Of a stretch of DNA of 64,000 bases, positions 1 through 12,080 are shown piece by piece. Source of the stretch: Pegea sp. RAD2-039 (Eukaryota > Chordata > Thaliacea > Salpida > Salpidae); the NCBI GenBank assembly GCA_034620365.1, contig JAQGEQ010000298.1, positions 1 to 64,000 on the forward strand, given 5' to 3'. The first letter of the stretch is position 1. Every line of letters starts with the position of its first letter. The notes under the pieces were generated by a model. The model was given only the letters and a program-made list of their open reading frames with translations, searched no databases and was not told where the DNA came from. The position numbers and the translations under genes were made by a program.

Positions 1-41
1 GATCACAGAGTTGAAAAGGAACCCAGAATTACTATCAAGAA
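1..41 (+). pseudogene. Exon fragment of a third homeodomain/C2H2 paralogue
   Basis: Positions 2-41 translate as a lysine-rich peptide containing LKRNPELL, ending in a GTAAAT splice donor at 42. This is the counterpart of exon 5 of the two homeodomain/C2H2 genes in the window (55,212-55,271 plus; 6,534-6,593 minus), which also contains LKRNPELL and the same donor. It is the tail of an exon cut by the window edge, so a further paralogue probably lies to the left. No intact exon 6 follows; only the zinc-finger relic at about 905-1,097 is on the same strand. Confidence 0.6.
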
Positions 42-137
42 GTAAATTGAGATTTTTTGAAGTATTTAAATAAAAACGAATTTGTAAAAAAAAGATTTAA
101 AAAAAACGGTAAAAAATAAATAAAAAATTGCAGCAAA

Positions 138-833
138 TCATCTTGCTTTCTTGTGGCGTTCAGGATCAGGCATCTTCCAAACCTGTACTTTATGATCTCT
201 TGATAGATTAGAGATTTCATTTGGAGTGAGAAAAATAAATTGAACATTTGGTTGTGTCTTTGCACAACCTAGCAAAACCTCTATAGCCATACGATGGTTA
301 TCAATATCCATACAGACATCAAATTCATCCAAACAACGAAGAGAAGTTTACATAATCTTCCATAAAGACATCATAAGACAAACTATACTAAAAGAACGCT
401 CACCACCAGAAAGGAACTTCATTTCATTTCCACTTCCTCCCCCTCTTTGACTGACTTCAAGTTGAAGTAATTTTTTTGTATGATTAAAGTTTGCACTTCC
501 TTTCAGATTAAAAGCATCAACGGATTTCATGAAGTTGAAAGTAAATTGTGAAGCTAATATATGTACTAATTTCATTTGTCGACTGAGATTAAATGATAAA
601 CTTTCTTAAAATTTTTTCAGTTGGTTTGTGCAAATTTGAATCTGACTTCTATCAGTATGGTAGAGTTCTTTAGCAGTTTTTACTTCTTCCAAACTCTTGT
701 CGTAATCTCCAAAAGTTTTTTCTCTGTTTTAATGTTTTCTTGAATCGCTGAAATTGTTTTAATGATATCTTCAGTGGGTTCTTCAATACCAGGTCGCTCT
801 TTAGATACTTGCTAGCAGTGATAGTTGCATTGG
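138..833 (-). pseudogene. SMC6: SMC6 C-terminal fragment, broken
   Basis: The minus strand encodes the C-terminal ATPase head of SMC6, the Smc5/6 complex ATPase used in DNA repair and replication-fork handling. Visible in order are a coiled-coil piece starting RPGIEEPTEDI (about 730-815), a piece with FGDYDKSLEEVKTA, the ABC signature LSGGERSFS, and a Walker B/D-loop region RCLDEFDVCMD followed by FIFLTPNEIS and a terminal MPDPERH. The reading frame is damaged: a TAA at 348-350 sits between SLWKIM and TSLRCLDEFD where the family has an ordinary residue, another TAA lies near 605-610, and there is a one-base frame change in the A-run near 715-722. Only about 200 of roughly 1,100 residues are present. 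Family assignment is secure; pseudogene status is inferred from three independent lesions. Confidence 0.85.
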
Positions 834-1097
834 TATCTTTCTTTAATAGGTCTATAACACCTGAAACAGTAAATAGATTTAAAAAATATTTGAATACTAT
901 TTAATGCTTTAACTTTAATTATCTTCATCACTGCCACTTTTGTGAAGAATTTTTTGGAAATAAAAGAGTTTTGAAGTCTTATATAAAAAAGAAACACAGA
1001 AATAATAAGAAAAAGTTTTCCTGCAATATTTGCAGTTATTCGTGGAAGACAATAGCCTCAAGAAACCTACAAAAGTTTCTGCTGAAATTTTTTTAAA
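817..1097 (+). pseudogene. C2H2 zinc-finger exon relic (repeat family copy 1)
   Basis: From about 918 the plus strand reads HHCHFCEEFFGN, then a basic stretch, then FSCNICSYSWKT before a stop near 1,097. This matches the first finger and the start of the second finger of exon 6 in the homeodomain/C2H2 genes (HCEFCEDIF..., then YRCNLCDF...). The segment upstream, 817-870, is repeated at 9,853-9,905 and, inverted, at 51,890-51,945. The last finger lacks its histidines, so this is an inactive fragment. It adjoins the SMC6 fragment, which is on the other strand. Confidence 0.55.
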
Positions 1098-1719
1098 CTG
1101 AATTATTTAAACTCAGTGTTTGAAATGATATATAATTATTTTTCTTTGAAACAAATTATATTAAGAAGTTGTTCGGGCTCAAAAAGAAATTAAAATTTTA
1201 TTTCTTTATATTTGTTAAAGACCCACTGTGATATCAATAAAATCAGTTTACTTATTCTTATTTATTTAATGTTTTGTTCTAAAATTTAAAGAAAATAATT
1301 TCAAGATTCAGGAATTGTCTTATTTTTTGAAACATTTAAACATTCCTCTATTTTGTAGAAACCAATATCTAGTCTCTATTATTAATTTAGTTTGCAAATT
1401 TAAATTTGACTTCTTGGGCCAATTAACCGAAAGTCCATTTTCACAATTTGCTAGTAAAATTAAATGAAGATAGTTTGAAGCAATTAAAATCTAACTAAAC
1501 GTTGCAAAATTTTGGTAAAAATATTTTACTTTTAATTTAAATTGTTTAAAAATAAACTGTTACAAGTTGTTTAGATAATTCTGTTTGAATAAGTTTCAGG
1601 TTATAGGTTATATTCTATTTGAGTAAATGCTTAAAAGTTGTGATATAGTTATTTATAGGAAGTGATTTGTATGGTATATGTATTGTGATTGGTGACAGTA
1701 AAAATCTTTTATGAAAACT
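1098..1719. other. No gene seen
   Basis: AT-rich sequence with stops in all frames between the zinc-finger relic and the retrotransposon. No homology to the palindrome arms was seen. Confidence 0.6.
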
Positions 1720-2078
1720 ATGGTGGATTCACATAAAAGTGGCAAGACCTTACGGTCTACTGTAAATAAAAATCCTGAAAGAGATTGCAATTGCCAATCC
1801 TGCAATAAAATTTACTCTGGTGAAGATGCTGCAATTGAATGCTTAAATGCCTCTCCTGCTTTCATCTCACCTGTAGTAATCTGAGCAAGAAAATCTATGA
1901 TATGTTTGATAAAAACCATATGACGCAAACGGGATTTAAATGGTTTTGCATTAAATGTAGAACCATGGCCACAACAGCTACCTCACCCAATTCTGATGAA
2001 AAAATATTATCAGACATCAGCAAATCTATATCTGATGAATTAGTGAAACTTAAATCGGAAATTGCCAAGATTGATTAG
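1720..2078 (+). pseudogene. Non-LTR retrotransposon ORF1 with PHD-type zinc finger
   Basis: An ATG at 1,720 opens a frame containing CNCQSCNKIYSGEDAAIEC; after a one-base frame change near 1,840 it continues as CLSCFHLTC...GFKWFCIKC. Together these form a PHD-finger spacing (C-x2-C ... H-x2-C ... W-x-C-x2-C). A short heptad-like stretch follows (ISDELVKLKSEIAKID) before a stop at 2,076. PHD fingers in ORF1 are known from several non-LTR clades, including CR1-like elements, where ORF1 is a nucleic-acid-binding partner of the reverse transcriptase. One frameshift marks it as inactive. ORF1 lies just upstream of the endonuclease/reverse-transcriptase remains. Confidence 0.6.
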
Positions 2079-2125
2079 AAAGTTTTTAGTTTGTCTAAAT
2101 CAATGGACGAACTGAATGCGTCTAA

Positions 2126-4345
2126 ATGTTTAACTTGAAAAGCGATAATACTAATTCAGCCTTTCTAAGCTTCTTCAATACCAATAATCTATCCAAGATG
2201 GTAACTTTTCTGACCCAAGTTAGTGGTAATACTTTGGATCTTTTTGTCACATCAAGACCCGAGAACATTATCTGCGTTGATCAAAAAGAACCTTTTGCTT
2301 TGAAATGCGATCACAACATGATTGAAATCGAGCTCCATCAAATTTTTTTTATGAACTTTAAAACTTCAAGCAAAAGGAATTTTTACTGTGGAAATTATAC
2401 TGGCATTAACAACTTTTTATCAGATGTTGACTAGATTTATGTTTTTAACTCTTCCGAAGACATCAATACTTATTACTCAAGATTTACTAACATCGTTAAA
2501 GAGTCAATCAAAAAACTCTTACCTTTTTATAGAATCAACAAAAAACCACATTTACCCAATTAATTAAGGAACTTACAACATTTAAAAAACCTTCTATACA
2601 AATAAACTAAAACAGACCCTTCCATCAAATTTCCTTACAAAGATCTTTGTATAGTTTACAAGAAATCTATTTCTAATTTCTGTTTAGGAAGAGAAAGTGC
2701 AGTTTTATTTTCACCTGGCAGAAAAACGTTTTTTGGTTTCATAAATCGCAAGCTTAAGGCGAGATCTCAAATACCTCCCTTACTTGATAACAGCGACCAG
2801 CTTGTGATGGAACCAGAAAATAAATCTGAGTTGCTAAACAATCAATTTATTAACCGATGATGGCAATACTCCTTCTTTCTCCTACTCCAATATTCATACA
2901 AATGTCTTTGAGATGGTAGATCTTGACATAACGGTCGATATGGTATCTAAGGTTATTTCTTCCTTAAAATCATCAGTTTCCAACACCCCAGATCAGATCC
3001 CAGCTTTGTTTTTAAGAAAATCTACTTCATCTTTATCACTACCTTTATTGCTTTTATTAACATGACTCTGAGGCGAGGAAGAGTTCCACAAATTTGGAAG
3101 AAAGCTATTATTGCTCCAACTCATAAAAGGGGTCCCAGAAACACCGTACTTAACTACAGACCAGTTTCACTGACTTCAGTTATCTGCAGAACTCAAGAGA
3201 ATATCATTCACAATCATATGACTAGTCATTTGATAGAGCACCATCTAATATCTGATGTCCAGCATGGCTTTGTGAAACAGAGATCTTCCCTCATTCAACA
3301 TTTCACTTTTCGTAATGAGCTTACAGCCCATTATGAAAGTAATACTCCCTGTGACATCATATACCTCGATATTGCCAAAGCGTTTGAATCTGTCTCTCAC
3401 AACAAGCTCTTTTTTGTATTTAAAAACTCATAAATCAACAGGTATATCTTACAGTGAATTGAAGATTACTTATCAGGTAGAAACCAACAAACTCGGGTAG
3501 AATTTTCTTTATCTACTTCTAGTCAAATCACTAGTGGTGTTCCTCAGGGTTCCGTTCTGGGTCCCCTTCTCTTTTTAATTTTCATCCAAGACCTCATCAG
3601 AAGATTAGTAGCAGTAGATGATGTCAGAGTGTTTGTGTATGCAGATGATATCAAGCTATTATCTTGTAATCCTTCAAAACTTCAAACTGCACTACACACT
3701 GTAGAAAACTGGTCTACGAATTGGCAGCTCAGAATCCAGCTCTTAAAGTCTGAACATTTTCTCGTAAACCAGCTGCAAATTTATTGAACCAATACTCCAT
3801 CAAAGGATTTATTATTCAACGAGTATCTTTGGACCTAGACGTTGGCATTACTCTATCATCTGACTTTAAATGGCGCAATTATCTTTCCAAAATCTTTGTA
3901 AAATCAATCAACTTTATCTACCGTATTATAAAGACCTTTACTTCTAAGGACCCAGATTTTGTATCAATCTTTTCAAACTTTAAGTACGTCAAATTCTTGA
4001 AAACAATGTTAGTACATGGATGCCATATCAAGTTAATGATATCAAAAAAATTGAGTCTGTTCAGGCCACATTTACGAGATTAGTATGCAGGAAACGTAAT
4101 ATTAAGTATGACAGTTATAAACATTGTCTCAGTTTCTTCAATTTAGATACTTTGGAAAATCAATGGATTAAATACGACTTAGTTCTTATTTTTAAAATTA
4201 TCCACAATTTAATTGACCTTAAATTTGATGACTTCTTTTCCATTAGTACTTCCCTCAAGTTATATCAACTCAGACGACACACAGTACACCTTAATGAGCC
4301 TATATTACTTGGTACGTTAATTAAAGAAAGTTTTTTATGATTTGG
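2126..4345 (+). mobile_element. Degenerate CR1/Jockey-type non-LTR retrotransposon, ORF2
   Basis: A broken ORF2 is spread over several frames. An endonuclease C-terminal piece with LDLFVTSRPENI and CDHNMIEIEL lies at 2,126-2,434. The reverse transcriptase follows: RGRVPQIWKKAIIAPTHKRG and NYRPVSLTSVICR (3,062-3,200), YLDIAKAFESVSH (about 3,360-3,400), SGVPQGSVLGPLLFLIF (about 3,530-3,580) and the catalytic YADD box in VFVYADDIKLL (about 3,633-3,665). After that come the C-terminal thumb blocks LDVGITLSSDFKWRNYL (3,834-3,885) and IESVQATFTRLVCRKRN (about 4,050-4,100). Frame changes and stops separate all of these, so it cannot be active. The 3' end abuts the outer edge of the left palindrome arm near 4,490. 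Family is clear; the exact clade is inferred from motif style. Confidence 0.85.
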
Positions 4346-4530
4346 CGAAATAGTACTTGGATCTAGCTTCTATTTTGAGGTTCAAATTGGGTCATCTAGG
4401 AAGCAGCCGCAAAAGAAAAGAATTAAGAGAAGAGCTGATATGACTATCAAGACCATAACTGAGTATTTGTGTGCTACTCAGCTTAATAAAAGAGCATCTT
4501 GACGCTCTAGTTATTAAAAAGTAGAAAAGT

Positions 4531-4986
4531 TAAAAAAGAGAAAGCAGAAGAGATTCTACCTCAAGGGCAAAAGAACAAACAATAAGCACTACTGGATCTA
4601 ATCAGGGATCAAGAAGTAAGCGAGAGCTTTCTCGCTGTGAAGAAGAGCAGGATGGAAGCAATCACAAATGGAGACGGGAGAGTTATGAGCGTTTTCCCAA
4701 AGATTAATAGTGAACTCCTTATAGATTGTTACAACTACAGCATAAAAAACAAACTGAAGCAAGATACAAACTTTGTAGCGCTAGAACTTCCTTCCTACAC
4801 TTTGTATTGTTTCATTTCGCTTGGTTCTTTTATTCAGTATGCAAATTTTTTGGTATAAGTTTTCCTTTCACCCGCAGTTACTTAGTTCGTCAGAGATACA
4901 AAATTACTTTTAACAAATTGCAGTATATGGAGAAGAAGAACTTTTTTCCGAGTTTATTTTTTGTAAAAACATTAAATGAAGTCTGA
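4531..4986 (+). other. Conserved unassigned segment, left copy
   Basis: This segment is well conserved with 56,817-57,280 on the opposite strand. It holds short open stretches (4,637-4,858; 4,726-4,986) but the longest frames differ between copies and neither has a recognisable domain. In the right copy a frame with alternating Ser/Arg/Lys and charged residues (for example SKRELSRCEEEQDGSIHKW) stays open, whereas in the left copy it is interrupted. It may be a decayed exon or a repeat end; no function is proposed. Confidence 0.35.
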
Positions 4987-5836
4987 TCCGAAACATTTGA
5001 AACTTTTAATAGATCTTCTGCCCCTTAGAATTCCAATTTTTTGTAGAGAGCGCAGGGACTTTTTTGGTTTAGGAAGATGGGTTTGTAAATTTTTAGATAA
5101 TGTCCATTAATTCTCTATGAGAGGTAAAAGTGGCAGTGAGTTTGATATGAAATGGGAAACACAATGGAGATTGATTTGACAAAGCAAGAAGAGAGCTTTG
5201 TACATTCACTTAAGATAAAGATGTTAATTAAAAGTTTCTATCCTTAATCTAGTCAACAAACAAGATGATGTGTAAATAATATAAACTGCTGGAGGCTAAC
5301 CCAATGATAAGCTTTATATAAAGAGTCATCATCATTTCAATATACAAACTAACTAATAGCTGAATTTCATCTGCATATACAAACAAACTAACATCATCTA
5401 CTGATATTTGAGTCTATAGACAGCTGTTTTAGCTTAAACATTTTAAAGATAGTTCAAAAATGAACTTTTGTCAAGTTTTAATAAAAATTCCAAAATATTT
5501 CTAATCGGGGTTCCAAGATAACATCAGATAGGATGTCTAGAAAGACAATAATAAAGATCATTAAAAAGACATTAGAAAGTTGCGATAAAAGTAAATTTCT
5601 TAAAAGCACAATTTAGCTAGTATCTAATTGATTCAATTAAAAATTAATCTAATTATTTAAAACTATTTGTTTATTGATCATTCGATTTTATTAATAACAA
5701 TTCTTTCGACTAAAAACTTTCTAAAGACTCAAATTAACATCACAACAAATCGAATAAATGAAACTTTTATTAAAACGACAAAATAAACAATTTTAACAAA
5801 TAAACAAAAAATCAAACAAATGAAAGTTTCATAAAC
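4987..5836. other. Intergenic, 3' flank of the left homeodomain/C2H2 gene
   Basis: AT-rich, no gene seen. The inverted polyadenylation signal TTTATT (AATAAA on the minus strand) lies at 5,766-5,771, about 65 bases beyond the stop codon. The right arm has the same signal at 56,034-56,039. Confidence 0.6.
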
Positions 5837-8385
5837 TCAATTGTGACTTCTCAAATGTTTTTTTAAATGAGAAGGACGCATAAACCCTTTTTTACAAACA
5901 CTGCAGTTATGTGGGAAGTTTCTGGTGTGGATGTTGATCTCGTGTTGCTTCAGAGTAGATGACGTTGTAAATGATTTTGAGCAAATCTTACAATGAAACA
6001 ACTTCTCGCCTGTGTGGATTCGTTTGTGTCTTGTAAGATGACATGATTGCCCAAATGTCTTTCCACATTGATTACAAACAAAATCTTTTTGCTTCTGGTG
6101 AGTATTACGGATATGTTGTTGCTTGTAAGATTTCTGGCTAAACGATTTTTCGCAAAGCTCGCATTGATACGTCACCTTTAAGTGAACTGACTCATTATGT
6201 CGGTTAAGGTTAATTTTTAGTCCAAAGCTTTTTCCACACAAGCGACAAATAAATTTTTTTAATTTATTGTGGGTTACTTGGTGTTGTTTGAGATGGCTTC
6301 CATAATCCGTAGTATAGTCGCATAGATTGCAGCGATACTTTTTATTAGGCGAATGTTTTCTTTTAAGATGAACTTCAAATACTTTCTTATCAGCAAAAAT
6401 GTCTTCACAAAACTCGCAGTGATAAAGATCAGCTGCACAAATATTGTGTTATTACAAAAATTAATTTTATTCTAGTACTAGAAACATTAATAAGATATAT
6501 TTTTTTACAAATAAATGGAAAAGTTTAATTTACTTCTTTTGAGTAATTCAGGATTCCTTTTCAGATTCTTGATTTCTTTCTGAGGACTTTTAGCTGTAAA
6601 AAGTTACTTGTAGTTATTCATAAGATTGTCTTTATGACGAATAACATTAGTTAACTTTTTCGATTTTTTAATTAAAGTAATTCATAAATAATTTAATATT
6701 ATTTTACTAAATAAATATTTTCTAACTTTTATTTTCATCTTTCGTGGCATCTTCTAAATCTTCATTATCATTATCAAGAACATTTTCAAGCATTTCTTCA
6801 TTTTCACATGCAGTATCCTCATTGTCATCTCTATCACCATCACCAAGAGCGTTCTTCATTTGATCTTCATCTTCACAACCATCCAGAGTATTCTCAATGT
6901 GATCCTTATTTCCACCTTCAAAATTGCAATCATTAACGTCATTTAGGTCTTCATCCTCAAGAACATTTCCATCAAAATTTTCATAATCATTACTTTCAAC
7001 AACATCTTTAACTGAATCTTCATCAACAACATCATCATCCAGTTGTTCTTGGATGGCTTCAGGACATTCTGTAACAATAAGATTAATTAAAAAACCTCCA
7101 GTGCAATTTCTATTGGACATGTTAAGGGTTTTAATGCTATTCCTTATCAAAACAGGTCACTATTATTTAATAATAATATATTATCTATAATTTAAATGGG
7201 TTACTATTAGTCATAAATATTTTTTTTTGTGATTACTTATACCATTACAAACATTATAACTTTAGTTTAGAAGTTGTACTTAGAACAGTTTTACTTTCCA
7301 ACTTTCTTCTTTTAATCTCTGGTTGATTGAAACAACTTTCATATCCACCACAACCTTCACTAACAGATTTTGATCCTTTTAAAACAAATTTGTTGTTTAA
7401 ATTTAAATATTTTGTTGAATATAAACTTGTATCACAATTTCTTGGTCAGGCAAACATGTTAACAGTCATTAGATAATTAAAAGATCAAAATTATACAAAC
7501 CAGTTTAATAATAGATTTATCAAACACTTCAACAATATTACTTCAAAGGTTTTCTCAGTTCATTATATTAAACTTCCAATATTAAAATAACTTAGTTATA
7601 AAACCAAACACCAAAAACATAAACAAACAATAAAATCATATATTATAACATCATAAGATCATTTAAAATTAAAATTTACCTTCTTCAACCAATATTCTAG
7701 ACGAATTAAAATCTTCTTTTTGTTTAGGTTGATAGAAAACTTGAGTTTCTATTGGTTCTGTCTTAAAAAGCTAGGAGGCAAATAAGAATCCCAGTAAAAT
7801 TATACAATCTAGATTATTTATTTATAAAAGATTAAAAAGAAATTCATAAAAAAAATACTAAATCCATCTAACAAATTATTTTTTTCATGTAGAAACAACT
7901 AACATTTTGACAATAAATATATATAAACAAAAAAAGATACTTACAAAGGTTTCAGATGAAGATACAGTGTTTAGGTCTTCTCCTTGACTTGTAGAAGCAA
8001 CAGGTTCCTTAGATGGAATTTCAGAGAAGTTATTATCACCATTTGAAGCCAATTTCCTTAAACTATCTTCAATATTTTCAATTTCTTCTTCATAATATTT
8101 TATGATTTTACACTTTGCATATTGTATTTCTGAAGGACTCCAACTTATGTTATTCCGAAGCCTTTTCATGTTAAACCAACGCTGAATCGATTTATATGAA
8201 TAGCCAGAATTTTCAGAGAGTTTAATTAGTTGATCCTCTGATGGATAAGGGAAAGCACAAAATTGTTGTATAAATTCCAACTCAATAGTGGGAAGAATAA
8301 AATTATCTGCAGGAGTTTGATCCTCTACAGCATAATTATTCTCTTCTAACCACAAATCAGCAGTAATAACTTGATGAATTTCCAT
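5837..8385 (-). CDS. Homeodomain, acidic region, seven C2H2 fingers: left copy
   Basis: Six exons on the minus strand: 8,385-7,945, 7,770-7,680, 7,426-7,295, 7,068-6,727, 6,593-6,534 and 6,432-5,837. Lengths (441, 91, 132, 342, 60, 596) match the right-arm copy exactly. The ATG at 8,383-8,385 is chosen because the triplet at 8,394 is TTG. Exon 1 encodes an atypical homeodomain (about residues 25-80) with helix 3 SIQRWFNMKR; exon 3 ends in a basic IKRRKLE; exon 4 is strongly acidic; exon 6 has seven C2H2 fingers. It is a likely nuclear DNA-binding regulator. The oddity is the exon 3 acceptor, which reads AA at 7,428-7,427 where the right copy has AG. Using the next AG shifts the frame, but skipping the 132-nt exon keeps it. 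So this copy may make a shorter protein or be failing. Confidence 0.8.
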
Positions 8386-9852
8386 TATTATCAATTACTA
8401 AGTCTGTTTATAAAAGAAATATTAATAAGCTTAACTCAAGTTTAATTGAAAAAGAAGTTTTTCGATATAACTTATATAAACAATTCAAATTATATTTCAG
8501 TTTATTAATGTACATCTAGATATAAAAATGCATAAAAATATCTCTAAACAAACTTCAAAATAGAATAAATTATTTTAAAAACATGCTAAAAAAACATTGA
8601 AAATAAAATTCACTGGAATAAACATTTGTTGTAAAAAGCTAAAATACTTTTTATTAATAAACATCGTGTACGACTGTTTTTAAATGATTAAGAAAGCAAC
8701 TAAAATAATCTGGTAACTTAACCTTTAAAATTTAAGAAATAAAGTTTGGTGATATTATGTAAGATTTAAGCAAATTATTTCAGTAGAATAAGAATAAAAT
8801 AAACTCTTAAATCTTTAGAAATTCAAAATAAATCTTAAAAGGAAATTTTTTATGAAATAAATTGAGAACTATACCAACAGTAAATAACTTAGCCAATTTT
8901 TCTTCTCTCTTCAATTTAACTTACATTCCTCTGTCTAAGTAGTAAAAGTTTTATTTAAGTGACGCCATTTATTGGTATATAAACTGCACTTGGAGTTTAA
9001 TAAACTTGTTCTATCAATTTAATCAGATATAAAATAACTAATATCTACAAAAAAAAAACAATTTTTAGACGTTTGGATTCAATAACACCGAAGAAATCGG
9101 TGACAAATTGAAAATAAAACAATTATACATTTGAATAAATTAAAACTATTCAAATAGAGAGCTCTATTAAACTACAACAGTTGCAAATAACCAAAGTTAT
9201 AAAAGTGCTCAAGCCTAGCGTGGATAAGATATTAACATATGAGGTATAATATTCTACTGTTATTCGTTTAAAATATACTACAAACAACTCTGAATACACT
9301 ACCAGAGGCAACACCATGTTCTTGACATAATAATTAAGTGAAAAAAACATTATGAATAAATGATACATTTAAAGAAAGTAGAAAAATGATCAGATCTGTT
9401 CCTCTTATAGTCAAAAGTATCTACTATAAACTTGAATTTGCAAATATACATTTTTAACAACTTTATCATGCATCAATATTTACTTCTCAATAGCTTGTCA
9501 ACTTTCACTTCAACAACCTGTGGAACAATTATTCAATAAAAACCCTAAAAATTTTCACCAAAACTAACTAAGCAAAAGTATAAAGAAACTAGTAACAAGA
9601 ATGGATTCTCACAGAAGCTGAGGATATGAAACACATACCCAAGTATCAGTGGAATCTAATATCAGTTGTAAAAGTTTTACAGGTGATGAAAAAGACACAG
9701 AAATTGAAGTGACCTGGTAATGACAAAATGTCAAACTTCTGGCTGCAATACCTACTGCTCATAATGTAACTGCAAACCAACTGAACAAATAAGTTTTATG
9801 ATAGATAGATGATAATATCTTATCATTGATGATATCTAAGCATAAACCACAA
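8386..9852. other. Upstream of the left homeodomain/C2H2 gene, no gene seen
   Basis: AT-rich, mirrored at about 51,946-53,417 in the right arm. Small ORFs such as 9,150-9,368 are not preserved as coding in the mirror copy. As the shared 5' flank of the two homeodomain/C2H2 genes it is where their promoters should lie, but no motif stands out. Confidence 0.5.
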
Positions 9853-10127
9853 GTGATAGTTGCATTGGCATCTTTCTTTAAGAAGTCTATAATACCTGAA
9901 ACAGTTTAAGATACCTGAAACTGTGAAAAGACACCAAAAACAGTAAAAAAAACCAGAAACAGTACAAAGATTAAAATCATTTTAATAATGTTTAATCTTT
10001 AACTTTAATTATCTTCATTACTGCCAGTTTTGTGAGAAATATTTGGAAATGAAAGAGTTTTGAAGTTTCATATAAAATGGAAATACAAAAATAATAAGAA
10101 AATGTTTTCCTGCAATATATGCAGTTA
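9853..10127 (+). pseudogene. C2H2 zinc-finger exon relic (repeat family copy 2)
   Basis: Related to 817-1,097 and to the mirror copy at 51,665-51,945. Near 10,020 the plus strand reads CQFCEKYLEMKEF followed by a stop: the two cysteines of a finger remain but the frame is lost by a small deletion. Homology to the right arm ends near 10,127. Confidence 0.55.
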
Positions 10128-10220
10128 CAATATAATTCTACATTTCAATAAAATAAAACTGTACATTTAAATAAAAGAAATTTATCCATATAAATAATAT
10201 AAAAACAATAAAAAAAAATT

Positions 10221-10496
10221 TTAGAGAACTTCTTTCCTTTTCCAACTACTCAAAACAACTGAAGATTTTCGACGCCCCTTACATTGCTTCATGTCGTAAT
10301 TACATAAGCGGTAAAATATTTTACTGTTATCATTTTCAAACATACGAATTTGGAAATGAAAAAGTTTTGAAGTTTCATATAAAAAGAAAACACAAAATCC
10401 TTTAATAATGTAATCACTAACCTCTATGTTATCATAGATGACAATAAACGTACGGGCAATACAAACCATTCCAAGAGTAACAAAGTTTGAAATCAC
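10221..10496 (-). other. ORF spanning the arm-indel breakpoint
   Basis: A 91-codon minus-strand frame. Its first part (10,496 to about 10,400: VTLGMVCIARTFIVIYDN...) is shared with 45,167-45,230; its second part (FYRLCNYDMKQ...) resembles another worn zinc-finger unit. A GAG|GTTAGT splice-donor-like site occurs just after IYDNIE in both arms, so the shared part could be an old exon. The sequence switches partner at about 10,400, exactly where the 6.4 kb right-arm segment begins. It is probably not a functional gene. Confidence 0.3.
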
Positions 10497-12080
10497 AATA
10501 TTCTTTTAGCAAGCTAAAGCTTTCATTATATTCAAAATTGTTAATTAGTATCAGTAAATTTTTATGTATTTAGAAAATGTTGTTTATTCCTGGTTTTGAT
10601 CTATCTTAGCTTCCATAAAGTTAAATTAATACGATTTCATTCTAAAAATGTTGGTAAAGGCTATTTATGAAGTTTTTTACATCTAAAATTAATTTTTTTT
10701 TTTAATTACACTTGATGAATTTCATAATTTTTAATTCAATCAAAAGTAACTATAAGCAGTTAATAATAAACAAGTAATTAAAACTAATCTTACATCAAAA
10801 TATTTCCAAAGATAAAAACGCCCATTTTAGTTTGAGTTTTATTAAACTTCAATTTACATAATTTTGAAAATCATAAACAAGTTAAATTTTGTTGACATTT
10901 TTTTCGTCGTTTAGTTATTAACAAATATTATACAATTTGTTTTGAAAGCTTTATTGAAATAAAATTCGTCAAATAAAATTTATTTTGTTTTAAATAGTAT
11001 TCTTAATCAGAAAATGTTTGTAATAGTTAAAATATTAATAAAATTATTAAAAATATTTTTGGAATAATTATTTAACAATCTATTTTGAAATATTTTTTAG
11101 TAATTTAACATTTAAGTTTTCAAAATAAATTATTAACTTAATCATTGTGCCTTAATTACCGAATTTTAAAAATGTTTAAAGTAAGTTTTATTAATTAAAT
11201 TATTTTATTCTTATTTATTAAATTTTTTGTTGCTTATTTAACTTGTTATATAATTAAATGTTTTAAATAAATATCGAAAATTTTCTTCATTTTTTTTTCT
11301 ACTTTTTGTTTTTTGTTATTTTGTAGAAACAGTTTTCTTTCATTTACAGGTTTATTGAGAAATTTGTTTATTATTATTTGTATATAAACTTTTTAACAAC
11401 AACTTTAATCAAATATTACTTTGAAGTAGTTTATGTTTTCAATAAATTGAATTTTGGAAATTATTTATGTCTAATGAGTTATATTTTAAACTGTTTTTGT
11501 GATTTTATCTCTATTTATTTGTTTTATACTTAACAATTGTGTATATTTAAGACTAATTTTAAAAATATGATTTCTTTTGTAGTTTATACAAAACAAATTT
11601 TTTTAAATGTATTATTGTATCAATGTATGATTGATAATTTGATCATTTTTAATTTAATTTATATTTTTACTTAAAATTTTTGCATTTCAAATATTAAAAG
11701 TAATTGTATAAACATTTATGTTTACTAATTTTTACTTTTTTTTTATTAAAATCTATACTTTTAACTTTAAAATATAGAATGATATAAGATTATATTTTAA
11801 TAATAATTGTCTAGAAAAAGTTTGCAAATTAATTTATTTATTTTCATTGGACCAATTTTGTTTTATTTATTATTTAGTTTTATCATTTCATGGCTTTAAA
11901 ACTGATAGATCGAAGCCTTGTTTATATTCCAAATATATTTGCTTATAACCATTCATATAAAACTAAAAACTATTATTTAAGTTTTATTTCTACAATAACC
12001 ATTTTAATGATTTTATTTTTTAGTGTATATATGTTTGGGGCATTTAGATAAATTGAAGACAAAAAGAAAGTTAGTGGATT
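10497..12080. other. Very AT-rich stretch, no gene seen
   Basis: Mirrored at 43,557-45,120. No open frame is conserved between the two copies. It is the 5' flank of the RME-8 fragment. Confidence 0.6.

Noticed and set aside
9150-9368. 72-codon minus-strand hydrophobic ORF
   Set aside because: Not preserved as an open frame in the mirrored sequence near 52,440-52,650.
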